Assembly (NCBI GenBank): GCA_037176725.1
Contig: JAZBRS010000023.1
Location: 30,251,001 to 30,315,000 of the forward strand
Reading direction: 5' to 3'
Origin: Posidonia oceanica
Lineage: Eukaryota > Streptophyta > Magnoliopsida > Alismatales > Posidoniaceae
DNA length: 64,000 bases
Under the pieces are notes generated by a model. That model was given only the letters and a program-made list of their open reading frames with translations. It ran no database searches and was not told where the DNA came from. The position numbers were made by a program, and so were the translations under genes. Below are positions 51,078 to 61,336 of this stretch, one piece after another (position 1 is the stretch's first letter; every line of letters starts with the position of its first letter).

Positions 51078-53092
51078 GACAAGAGGGCGTCCAATGCTTA
51101 AAGAAGGCAAACAGTAGAGAAAACATGCAGTTGAAAATCATGCATTCTAGATGTATGGATGCGATGCAGATGTGGTGAAGTAGTAGAATACATGTAGATT
51201 ATGTTAGGCAGTCAAGGCAACAAATCAGAAGTGATTTAAGAGCAAGATGCAAGCATAGAACATGATTTAAACATTGCAGGGTGTTGGACGCTAGAGTACA
51301 CAGTGTCCAATACTGGACGCTGAAGTACTCTGTGTCCAACAAGGTGCAGACAGAAACATAGGGAAATGCATGCAAGATGATAGACGAAAAATATTAAGGC
51401 ATGCATTTAAGTTGCTGTAAGCAGGTTAGGGCTAAGCATGCAAACATGGATCATATAAAAATCCAAAAAGGAGAGCATCTGCAAAGCATGCACAAAGAAA
51501 ACACAACCAGTGTGTAGGACGCACGCAACACCTGCGTCCTATGTAGGACGCCAGCACTACTTGCGTCCAACACAAAGGAAGGCACAAACCTGAAGAAGCC
51601 TGCATAAATCCCTGATAAAAAGCCAAGCAAACTTAGGAACAGCTGCTAAAGGGGCTAAACACAATCATGCAAGCATGGATTAAGTAGGCATGAGGAAAAA
51701 CAGCATCATGGAAGCATTTAAACAAGTGTAAGCTAAACAGAAGCATAGGACGCAGAGCACATCTGCGTCGAACATAGGACGCAGAGCACAGTTGCGTCCA
51801 ACACACAGAGGAGCATGGCAAGCTGCGAGAGGGATCTGAGCTTAAAAACCACTTAAATATGCATGCAAGCTACTGAAAGCTGGATAACCAAGGCATGCAA
51901 CCATAGATCAAACATGTATCAAAAATCAATGCAACATTCAAGCATTAAAATACATGTAAGTTAACAGAGGCATAGGACGCTGGATGCACCAGCGTTCAAC
52001 ATAGGACGCAGTGCACTCTAGCGTCCTACATAGAAGAACAGCAAAGTATTCGGAAGCGAAAACACAGATCCAAGTTAGGATCAAAACATGAAATAAGCAT
52101 GATGGCATCTAGAGGCATGGAAGAAAGTATGCAACATAAATCCACAGATAAAAGCATCCAGATCATGGCAGCATGGCAACAAAATAAAGAAAAACAAGTA
52201 AATGACCAGCAGGGTGTTGGACGCTGCCTCAGGGCACGTCCAACATTGGATGCACCAGGGTGTGCGTCCAATAGGTCGGGATGCTTCCCGGCCAAAGACA
52301 GTGGCCAAATCGACCAAAAAGCTCAAACTAACTTGCTAGGAAGCAAGAGTGAGTGACGACGAGCATGTCCTTAGCGCCAGAAATAGGTGGGTGGATTGCT
52401 CCACCCACCTCCTCCTCCTCGCGGCCGGTGGCCGAGGCTATTCCGGCCAACCAAGGGGATATGTGTGTGTGTGCACTACCCTATCATGCTACTACATGCA
52501 CAAGCTAGCTAGGGGTGAAGGAAACTTACCTAGTTGCGGCCTGCAAATGTGTATTTGCACTTCGCCGGTGACGAGGAAGAAGATGGCAGGCTAACTCCGG
52601 CGAGCTCTTCTAGGCGCAAAGGAGGCTCGGGAGAGGTGGCTCAAGGCTTGGGGGCGGTCTTGGGAGTTCGCACAAGGTCTGGGAGCCCTCAATTTTCCAA
52701 GAGGTTGGGTGTGATGGTCTGTCCAACTCTTCAAAGTGTTGGGTTCCGGTAAGGGTTTTTTGTTGGGTTCTAGCAATGGCAGAGGTTGTGGTAGGGCTTG
52801 GCAGAGGTCGTGGAGAGTGGGGAGGCCACGAGGGGGTGTCAGGCGAGTTAGTGGATGTCAAGAGGTGGAAGGAAAAGTCTTGGCGTGGCAGAGCGCAAGC
52901 GGCTGGCTTAGTGAGGGCGTGGTGAGCGGGAGACGTGCTGGTGGGGGAGATGACACGGTGGCAGGCCGAGTTACTGGCCTTGGCGCGTAGTGGGGGTGAG
53001 TAAGTGGCCGAGGAGATTGGTAATAAGTGTAGGTGGACGGAGGAGAGGACGAGCGGTGAGCCAGAGGTTGCAGCTACTGCTGCAACTCCCGA

Positions 53093-53156
53093 CTCGTTGG
53101 ACGCTGGCATAGAGCACGTCCAATGTTGGACGTGCTCTATGCCAGCGTCCAACGAG
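53093..53156. repeat. Perfect 64-bp palindrome in C2 LTR
   Basis: Two 31-bp arms (53093-53123 and 53126-53156) are exact inverse complements separated by TG. The arms begin CTCGTTGGACGCTGG and end ACGTCCAA at the centre. It is the longest member of the GCGTCCAA-TG-TTGGACGC class in this LTR. Confidence 0.97.
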
Positions 53157-53486
53157 CCCAGGAGGCCAAAGGCTTGTTTTTTGGTTTTAGGCCTTGGTTA
53201 AGTGTGGGCCAAGGCTTAGGTGGGCTTAGGTGAAGGTTTTGGTGAGTTTTTGGGAGATTTTGGGGTTTGGTGAGGTTTTAGGGTGGGTTTGAGAAAGAGA
53301 GAGCCATCCTAGGATCCAAGCAAACTTGCAGAAAGGTCCACCATCTTCCAAGCGGTCAAAATGGGGTGTCTACAGATGTCCCTCCTTGAGTGAGGTCAAG
53401 CGGACCAAGGCCGCTACTCAGGATAGATTAGACACCCCTCCTGATGCCGGCAGGAGCGCAAAATTACTGTAGGCCTGAGTCACTTA

Positions 53487-53504
53487 TTCGGTGGGTACAC
53501 CGAA
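53487..53504. other. Conserved 7-bp stem-tetraloop (element C2 copy)
   Basis: TTCGGTG-GGTA-CACCGAA, a perfect stem. It differs from A at the sixth pair (T-A here, T-G in A) and from B at the fourth pair. Confidence 0.8.
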
Positions 53505-54361
53505 AATCATGACTCACCGCCACAATGAAGATGTAAATGCAATGCTTACGCTAATGTGATGCTTACACTAACGCTCATTGCGCTGTACTCCACTAGGGGA
53601 AAAACGGGTGATGCATGCACGTGGTGTGGGGGGCACCGTCGGGCAGTACTTAGGGAAAGTCGGACAATTTTAAGGTGTGCTGGGCCAAAGTAGCCTTAGT
53701 GCGAGGGAAAAACAAGCTCACCGGGCCTAGTGGCCATCCGGCAAAAGTGCACTGGGCCAAAGTAGCCTCTGCGCGGACTTGTCGTCAAATGTAGGGTGTT
53801 GTGGGTGTGCATGCGGTGGCGAGCACGTAACGCCAAGGAAGCGATCCTGGGCCGTGCACTACCGAGGGTGTCATTCAAAACAGGCAAAACTGTTAGGAAG
53901 TTTTTGCGTTGTAGAGGATGCCTCTTAGCAATGTGCGTACTAGGGGTTCAATTTCCTAAGTATGCCATGTTCGGGAAAACAAAAGGCGAAAGTTGGTGTA
54001 ATGACTACAGAGGAGTAGCAGTGCAATAAGAATGCAATGTATGAGATGTTATGCAGTGAAATGCAATGTATATACAGTGGGACGTCGGGCACACGGAACC
54101 GAGAAAACGATCCTGGGCCGTGCACTACTGTGAGTATCATCCAAAGCCGGCAAGCTATGAAAGTCTTGCGGGTGCTGAAGATGCTACCTTAGGCAATACG
54201 TGAACCAGGGGTTCGAGTCCTAGGCACGTGATGTCCGTGTGATGATGAGATGCAATTCTAGGACTGACTCTACTGAGAATACAAGGAAGCTACATGATGG
54301 CATGCAATGGTATGCTAATGATATGCCATGATATGCAATAGAATGCTATTACACTATGACG

Positions 54362-54560
54362 AAAGGGTGATAAGTTAACGGACCTATCGCCGGATAGTTG
54401 GGGAGTATCAGCCCACGAGGAGTTCACGGACTCATCACTGGATAGTTGGAGAGTATCGGCCCACGAGGAGTTAACGGACTCATCACCGGATAGTTGGGGA
54501 TTATCAGCCCGTGAGAAGTTAACGGACTCATCACCGGATAGTTAGGGATTATCAGCCCAA
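54362..54560. repeat. Stem-loop array 1 (element C2)
   Basis: Alternating units GATAGTTGGGGAGTATC or GATAGTTAGGGATTATC and GAGTTnACGGACTC, separated by CAGCCC or ATCACCGG tails. Confidence 0.8.
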
Positions 54561-54844
54561 GAGGAGGGTGGAAAGGGGCGGGGATACCGAACCAGAAGGT
54601 GCGGCAGAGGTCCGTAGACGCTCCCACGACAGTTGGGAATGTCAACCCAAATGAGGGTGAGATGATACCAAAGGGCAGCAAAAAGAGATGCCCCTGGTAT
54701 CGAAGGCGGTGACAGGCCAGCGAGTCTGTCAGACAAAAGAAGTGATCACAAGTCGGATAACTGGTAACCACAAATGCAATGGGAATACCATACCTGAAGG
54801 TGTGGTAGAGGTCCGTAGACACTCCCACATCCAAAATAAAGATG

Positions 54845-54895
54845 CCCCTGGTATCGATGGAGATACCAGGGGACAGCCGAAGCGCCCTTGGCATC
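54845..54895. other. Three-segment alternative stem motif (element C2)
   Basis: CCCCTGGTATC (54845-54855) pairs with GATACCAGGGG (54862-54872). After the linker ACAGCCGAAGCG a third segment, CCCTTGGCATC, competes for the same partner. Same order and linker as 12562-12612. Confidence 0.65.
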
Positions 54896-55039
54896 AGAAT
54901 GCAAAGTGGAGACAAAACTAACGAGTTTGCCAGCCGAGTAGTTAGGGGTACTAGCCTGGATGCAGTGAGATGGATGTTAGGACTCACCGTGCGAGGTGCA
55001 ATGCCGACAGGGAATGCAATGGGATAATGCAAGGGGAAA

Positions 55040-55290
55040 TGCAGGGCGATATTTTAACAGGTGTTAACCGAGCAGTTAGGGCTGCCAGCCCGATGATAAG
55101 TTAACGGACTTATCATCGGATAGTTAGGACTATTAGCCCGATAAAGACATTTTGACGAGCGTCAACCGGGCAGTTAGGGCTGCCAGCCCGGTGAGGAGTT
55201 AACGGATTCATCACCAGATAGTTAGGGCTATCAGCCCGATAAAGACATTTTGACGGGCGTCAACCGGGCAGTTAAGGCTGCCAGTTCGGT
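55040..55290. repeat. Stem-loop array 2 (element C2)
   Basis: Units GGCAGTTAGGGCTGCC, GATAGTTAGGGCTATC, GATAAGTTAACGGACTTATC and GACGGGCGTC, each followed by an AGCCCGG or AACCGGG-like tail. Four different stem sequences share one loop style. Confidence 0.85.
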
Positions 55291-55569
55291 GCATAGGAAT
55301 GCACGACGATGCCGTGGCGAAAACAGGGACCCATCGTGGTGGGTGTGCAATGGTCTCAGTATGGGCATGCTTCGTGGCGTCACAGGGTGACAAACGAGAG
55401 ACATGCCGGTCATCACGGACCTACCCAACGCGGTGGGCGGAAAAATTTGAAAAGCTCAGAGCCTCTGAGTGAGGTCAGGCAAAAGTGCTCGTCCTTGACT
55501 TCGGTTTTCGAAAACAGAAGAAGGGGAAGATAGGTTATTATGCATGCATGTTTTTTGGTGGCTTAGGAT

Positions 55570-55959
55570 TCAGAGCAGCTGATGTCGAGAGTATGCTTCT
55601 GCATTTTCTGACTTAGGGGACTCGATCCTCGAGCAACGCCATGCTGAGTTGTGGTCAGTGGCTCTCATTTTCACTCTTAGTTCTGGATGAGGCCTCAGCT
55701 TCGCAGAGTATAACCTTTGGCTGCATGTTGGTAGCAGAAGCGTCGGATGTAGCTTCATAGCCTCCATCTTAAATCCTTGGGGACCGACTACCGCTATTGA
55801 TGCTCTCGGATAGATTTTCCTTTTTCCCTCATGAGTGACTGGAGTTACATCTAGCCTGCCAGGGAGGTATTTGTTGTCTACACAAGGGATTGGAGCGTGC
55901 TGCTGCGCTCGGAGGGTGGGGCCAGGTCCTCTAGATAAGGTTTCCCATGCAGTTGACAA
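55570..55959 (-). CDS. Unrecognised open frame in C2 interior
   Basis: About 130 codons. The product has PCVDNKYLPGRLDVTPVTHE, then PRASIAVVGPQGFKMEAMKL and PHPELRVKMRATDHNSAW. It is basic, with no membrane segment. I do not recognise it. Composition differs from the flanking low-complexity UTR, and it lies in the same orientation as gag, so it may be the remnant of an accessory ORF of the C family. A chance frame cannot be excluded. Confidence 0.3.
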   Translation of the reverse strand: MSTAWETLSRGPGPTLRAQQHAPIPCVDNKYLPGRLDVTPVTHEGKRKIYPRASIAVVGPQGFKMEAMKLHPTLLLPTCSQRLYSAKLRPHPELRVKMRATDHNSAWRCSRIESPKSENAEAYSRHQLL

Positions 55960-56699
55960 TGTAGTGTTTGTAGTTGAGAGTTGAGGGGGCTTCGATGCTT
56001 GTCCAAGTCACTCCTCTCATGGGCGTCTTCTTTCTTCGACTTCTGTCGTCAGTTTTCTTTTCTGCCTAGCATGCATATCTTGTTATCATATCTTTTCTCA
56101 CATGATCTCTATTCTTTTGGATATGCATGGCTTTGCCCTCTTGGGGTAGCGGTCCCGGGTGAGGCGTTAAGAGTTTGGCTGATCGGCGTACACCTTCAGC
56201 CTCTGCAATGTGTACAGGCAGCCTCTGGCTATGTTCTGCTCTACTTTGGTCCTCTCCAAGTCTGGTGGACTCTCTTGATAAGGTGGATCTCGCTTCTGGG
56301 AGTTTTAGCTCAACGAGATGCTCTATTCTGCTCTCAGTCTCACACTATGGCCACATGCAAAGAGATGGCACTGCTCAGGTGAGTTCTGCTTGAGATTGTT
56401 GATGCTTGACATCCTCTCGGCGCTGCTTGTTGGTCCAAAGCCAGGTTTTTGGGTTATGCAAATGTTTATGTGTTTTGTAGGTTTTACACATGTTTTTGGG
56501 CTTTATGGATTTTGTGATTTTAATGGTTTTTGCTTTTTTAGAAAAACATAAAATCGAAACCAGCGGCAAGGGAAAGCATGTTTTTGTAGTTTTGCATATT
56601 TTGATTTTTTTGATGCTTTTGTCTTTTTCAGGATGTGTGAAATGATCTGTGCATGCAAAGGTGATATGAAGTGATATGTGCAAGAAGTGGCAGATATGT

Positions 56700-56940
56700 G
56701 CAAGATGATAGATTGATGGATCTATCGCCGGGCAGTTGGGGCTGCCAGCCCGGTGTGTGGATGGAATGAACATGCAAGTGGGGATATGTGCATGATGAAG
56801 TGACAAGTATGTGCAATATGGTAGGTTGACGAACCTACCGTCGGGCAGTTAGGGCTGCCAGCCCGGTGTACAAAAAAGGGGGAGACGACGTGACGGGCGT
56901 CAACCAGGCAGTTAGGGCTACCAGCCTGATGTGTGCAAAA
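56700..56940. repeat. Stem-loop array 3 (element C2)
   Basis: GATAGAT (56707-56713) pairs with ATCTATC (56720-56726). GTAGGTT (56821-56827) pairs with AACCTAC (56832-56838). GGCAG...CTGCC units follow each. Tails are CGCCGGG or CGTCGGG. This is the clearest place to see stem replacement between adjacent units. Confidence 0.85.
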
Positions 56941-57136
56941 GGAAAATGCAAGTTTTTTATGTTTTTCAAGTGTTTTGTATTTTTTATGGGTTTTCTGACA
57001 AACGAGAAAATGCAAAAACAAAATGACAAAAAACGAAAAGACGAAACAAGAAATAAAAGAGAGGGTAAGAGGGACTTACCTGTCAGCAACCTCGGGAGGG
57101 AGGTGCTTGGCCTGCTCCTACGTCGCTGGTGCTTCC

Positions 57137-57662
57137 CTAGTGTCTCTGGCCGCGTGCTCCCCTACCCTGGCATGGCCATTCTGACTGACCTAAGAAAACA
57201 GGAGGCTCAGGATATGGGACAGCAAAGGGAGCTGGAGTGAATCCGATGAGGCTAGAGGGATCCATCGGGGGAGAGGTAAAGTCGGGAGTGCTGCGATTGA
57301 CTCTCGAGGACCCGGCACCCTCGAAGCTCGCAAATCTAAGCAAGGGATGGCCAGGCAGACCAAAGTACACCAGTGCTGGTGGAGGTATCGGGTCTGCCTC
57401 CTGCATGTCGACGCGAAGAATGCCTCGGTTAACAAGGCGCTGGACGGCATCCCGCAAAGTGTGGCAGTGACCAGTCGAGTGCCCCAGGGCTCGGTGGAAA
57501 CTACAGAACAGATGAGCTCGATACCACGCTGGGAGTGGATCCGACGGTGGACGAATCTCGGGCAGCGTCAAGAGATGAACAACCTTGGGGAAAAAGGAAC
57601 CAAGTGACTCGCCCAAGGGAGTGAAGTTAGAAAGCCGGCTTTGGACGCGCTTCCCTTTTGGC
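57137..57662 (-). pseudogene. Element C2 gag C-terminal fragment
   Basis: The minus-strand frame from the E1 junction shows LPEIRPPSDPLPAWYRAHLF and the knuckle CSFHRALGHSTGHC. LRDAVQRLVNRGILRVD follows, and then a Pro-rich tail ending at 57137. It is the clear homologue of the C-terminal part of element A gag (PEVRPPPNPLPHW, CDFHRSVGHSTDNC). The upstream gag part is cut off by the E1 LTR. Directly downstream comes the hairpin 3' UTR instead of protease and pol. Confidence 0.85.
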
Positions 57663-57665
57663 TAC

Positions 57666-59232
57666 TGTAGATATCCCATTTTCGCATTTCTGAGAGTTCT
57701 TAGAGGATAGGAACCAGCTAGGCGCCCCAAATCACACAAGTAAGGCTTAATAACACATTTTCCAGATTTTCCGTGATTTGTTTAAAGCATCGCTTGATTT
57801 TATTTGACTCAAGGCTGTTAGTTGTGGCATAGCTAGCGCACTCAAACTCGTGGCAAGTCTAAGTACCTTGAGCACCCTTTTTCCTACTCAGATCAGTGGC
57901 AGATTTGAGTTAAAGAAGATGTTTTTATGATTTCATGAGATTTCTGAAGTTTCCCAGGCTTTTATCATGTTTTTCTGGATTAACTTAAAAGATAGGGATA
58001 AAAATGCAAAAGACCTAGCTAGTTGCCTCCCAGAGCGGCAACACATCCAGGCGCCTTTTAAAGGGGCGACTGGAATGTGTAGGCGCCTCTAAGACATGCG
58101 ACTAGCAATTTCTCTCTCTCTTTAGCTTGATAATTATTATCCTAGACATTAATATAATACATGGGGAGGCTTTATAAATTATTATAATGCTTTTTCTACA
58201 TTATCGATATTTCCATGGTCTTCAAGTATTTAATATATGATATATTATATAAAAATCATATAATCAATTAAGGAATAAATCTAGAAAATCCTAGGTGGCT
58301 TCCAAATTAAGACCTAGATCTTTCTAAAACATGTTTTTCAATCAGTGATTTATCTTCCTAAAAATCAGAAACCAATCCAAGATTTATCTCCTAGAAATCA
58401 GAAACAAATCTTTTAGTTGCTGGATTAGTGCTACAGTTAGACGCCTATGTTACAGACAACTAGCTGACGTGGACTCCCCGCTGACCTAGTCAGGTGGTGT
58501 TTCCCCGGCATTTCCACGATCTTTTCGGGAAATATTTACGTCGGTCGCCTGTCTATGCGGCGACTAGCCCTAAATATCAGTTCCCTTCTAGAACCTTCCT
58601 AGGTCTAAGCCACCCGTGCCCCACGAACCTATAAAAAGGCTCCGTGAGCCAATGCCCGGGAGGTGGTCAATTTTAGGTTTTGAGGAGGCAAAATTCATTA
58701 TCTTCTAAGAGAGAAACCCTAGCCTCCATCTTCAATCCAGAAACCCTAGATCACCGTGTCCCACCTTGAATCCCAGAGATCTCAAGGATTCCCGAAGCTC
58801 CAACCGTGCCTCCGTTTCTTCATCGCACTGCATACAGCATGAGGGTGAAGGGAGTATCATCTTCCATTCTCTTTATTTTCATTATTGCATTCTTTAGATT
58901 AGATTCATGGCATATGCATGCAGGGAACAACCCCTAGTTAGTATTAGTTGCATTTATTCATGTTATTTCCTATTTATTTGATCGATTTACTACACACGAA
59001 CTCATCCAGATCTTCTGTTACATGTTTTTTGAAGGAAAAGGAATCTGCTCACGTAATACGAGGAAGCCGCTGGACGACATCCTGCCGTCGATCCAGTGAG
59101 CCGGCTACCCACATCATCATCATCTCCCCAGGCGCCTTGTCCATCCATTGATAAGTGGCGATCACAACAAAGTTGACAACGTACGTGGAAGCGCAGTCAT
59201 CTTCATAAACACCCCCCAAATCCACATCTACA
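57666..59232 (+). repeat. Element E1 5' LTR (1567 bp)
   Basis: Starts TGTAGATATCCCATTTTCGC and ends CCACATCTACA. A plus-strand TATAAAAA box lies at 58630-58637. The left flank is GCTAC (57661-57665). It is inserted in C2 gag. A TGGCGATCAC copy lies near 59156, about 75 bp before the LTR end, matching the start of the PBS. Confidence 0.9.
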
Positions 59233-59236
59233 GAGC

Positions 59237-59254
59237 TGGCGATCACGGTGGGAC
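59237..59254 (+). promoter_or_regulatory. Probable PBS of element E1
   Basis: TGGCGATCACGGTGGGAC, four bases after the LTR. It resembles the complement of a plant tRNA-Lys 3' end with several mismatches (from memory), so the primer tRNA is uncertain. Confidence 0.5.
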
Positions 59255-60593
59255 CGGCTTTAGCCAATCCTTTGTGCTACGTGAGTTTTTTCCTTCCTTC
59301 CTTCATTTCCTTCTTTAGATCTAGTTGTTTTTCTTTGTTGTTTTCGGTTTAGGAGGCCATGCGCTTAGGTTTTTCACAACTCCTAAACCCCATAGTGTTT
59401 TTCTGACATTAGAACAGTTTTCTAACCTAACCACCTTGATCTTAAGGCAAGAGGTCTCGTTAGCACTTTGAGGCAACGACAACCTCCTGTCTATGGTCGT
59501 AGAGGATCGGGTTACTACTGTTCTGAAAATAGAAAACATCTGGTTTCCAGCTGCCCAGTTAACAGGCGTCTGAGTAAGTCGCAGTCTAGTACGGTGACTA
59601 TTCCAGACGCACCCATTACAGGCGACTGGATCTGGGTTTTTTATTTCAGTGTAGATCTTTTATTATTTTCAGTAGCCTGTGTTGTTTTTCTTTTAGATCT
59701 GCAGTAGTTTAAAATCTGATTAACATCCTGTCCACTGTAATTTTAGTTTTTTATTTGGATTTTAGGTTTGCATGTGTTCACCCTTAAGGTGAAAACTATT
59801 TCTTTGATATTAAAGTTAGAGTTCCTTGAAATCTCTTTCTCTAACTAGAACAGTCATACAGAGCGAACCGGGCCAGTGCAAGTCACTCACCCATACTCTA
59901 TTTGATTGGGACAGCTAGGTTAAGAACTCAAGGTGTCCTAAGATTTTATTTTTGACTCCTCTTCCATAAGTAAAAAATAATCCTTAGTAGATACTTGATA
60001 CTTTGATATTCCTTGTTTATTTACTGTTTTATGGTTTGATAAGGGCCGATCTTAAGGACAGAATCCTAGGTGGTGGGCTCCTCATTAGAGAGACAAACCC
60101 ACCGCCTAGGCCCTCTTGGTAGACCTTGAACAAAGGTCAAAGAGTGGTACCCATAAGCCAAAAATCCCATTAATTGTGAACATACAGGTTTAACTAACTG
60201 ATTAATTATTCACTTCAACAAGTAAAAACCTGTGACCTGTATGAAACTTGCTCTATTTTTGTTTTCCTGTTTGTTGCGCGGTCTGTCCAGAACAGACCTT
60301 GGCTGCTGGAAGAACAAGTACTGAGCCACCTATTTAGAAGGCGCCTCGCTGAGCCGCCATTAAAATCGGCGACTTGTTTGGTCACCTGAATTACAGGCGA
60401 CTACAGGGTAGAACGTTCCCATGTACCTTGTTTGCAGGATTTTAATTCTTATCATCTACAGGTTACAGGAACGTCAGAGCAACAACTGCTTCTTTTATTT
60501 TACTTTACTTAATCGAGTCCGCATTAAATAGTGTAATTGAGTCTGTAATTTCCTTTTGTAGTTATCTATAATAGTTTAAAGAACGGTTTTATA
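59255..60593 (+). other. Element E1 leader
   Basis: AT-rich leader between PBS and gag without a convincing ORF. It contains a few GGCGACT/AGTCGCC motifs (59565-59635 and 60345-60405). Confidence 0.6.
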
Positions 60594-61336
60594 ATGGAGT
60601 GTACTGGCACATCTTCCACCTCTACCTCCACGGAACAACCGGGCTGGGGCCCGAATGGGTTCTTCCTTAACCCTCCAACTTTCCAGACAAAAGGGCCAGG
60701 AACCCCGAGTTTCTCGAAAGCGGTAGGTCGGCGAAAGTTCCCGCACGCCTCCATCCCATTCGACTACAACACTGATCCAAAACTCAACAAGAGTTCAACA
60801 TATGAAGAAGGAAGAGAGGCAAATCACTCTCAAGCACGGAACGCCCCGCCTAAGCATTCATATCCCGAGGCGACTTCCCTTGTTGTACCCCCCGTCGTGA
60901 CTGCTTCTTATCCAACTGAAGAAGAGACCGACGAGGTGCGGCAATCCCTAGCTGGGCAACACCTTGCATGTAAAGACCCACAAACCTCAAACATCCACAG
61001 GCACTACTGTCCAAACTACCACTGCGGCTCATTCACCACGCCCACTTACACACACACCACACCAAACCCCACTATAAACTTCCCTACCCAAGGTTCATTC
61101 CCACAATACCACGCAACACCCACCTACCCTTCCATCCATCCAACCCCACCACATACGACCTATTACGTCCCACAATATCCCGGAACATCTTATCCCGGAA
61201 TATCATACCCACCACAACATCCCGCTAACAAGAAATACTACCATACTCCACCCCAATCCTCACTCTTCCTTCCACCACATAACCTATCACTACCACCATT
61301 TCATCAAACACTTGGGCACCCAAGCCAGGGGCTGTC
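60594..61336 (+). pseudogene. Element E1 first ORF (probable gag N-terminus), truncated
   Basis: The ATG at 60594 opens 248 codons up to the E2 LTR. The N-terminus is polar (SSTSTSTEQPGWGPNGFF), then SKAVGRRKFPHASIPFDYNT, and the second half is Pro/Tyr/Thr/His-rich (HPTPPHTTYYVPQYPGTSYP). Low-complexity proline-rich N-termini are common in gag of this clade (compare element A gag). No capsid core or zinc knuckle is reached before the insertion, so gag is inferred from position after the LTR, PBS and leader. The open frame continues briefly into the E2 LTR by chance. CTGTC (61332-61336) is the expected target duplication. Confidence 0.6.

Larger units (their letters stand above)
48637..53374 (-). 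repeat. Element C2 3' LTR (minus strand), split by solo LTR E0
   Basis: The right end GGGGTGTCTACA (53374) is followed by a PPT, so this is a 3' LTR. The left end is placed at TGGCCCAACGGGC (48637), flanked by CAACC; this end is inferred. The part 48680-48777 is the inverted counterpart of C1 47740-47830. After removing E0 (48778-50232 plus one GCCAC) the sequence reads through GAGTCGCCACCTAGTCTATT, the normal LTR motif. It contains the U5 block (50335-50670), many GGACGC/GCGTCC palindromes (51050-53160) and a perfect 64-bp palindrome. Confidence 0.8.
53375..57136 (-). mobile_element. Element C2 3' UTR
   Basis: Non-coding 3' region between the PPT (53375-53390) and gag. It includes the conserved stem-loop (53487-53504), T-arm-like boxes (about 53934-53955 and 54205-54225), stem-loop arrays, the three-segment motif and one open frame (55570-55959). 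No RT, RNase H or integrase is present, so C2 is pol-less. Confidence 0.8.
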
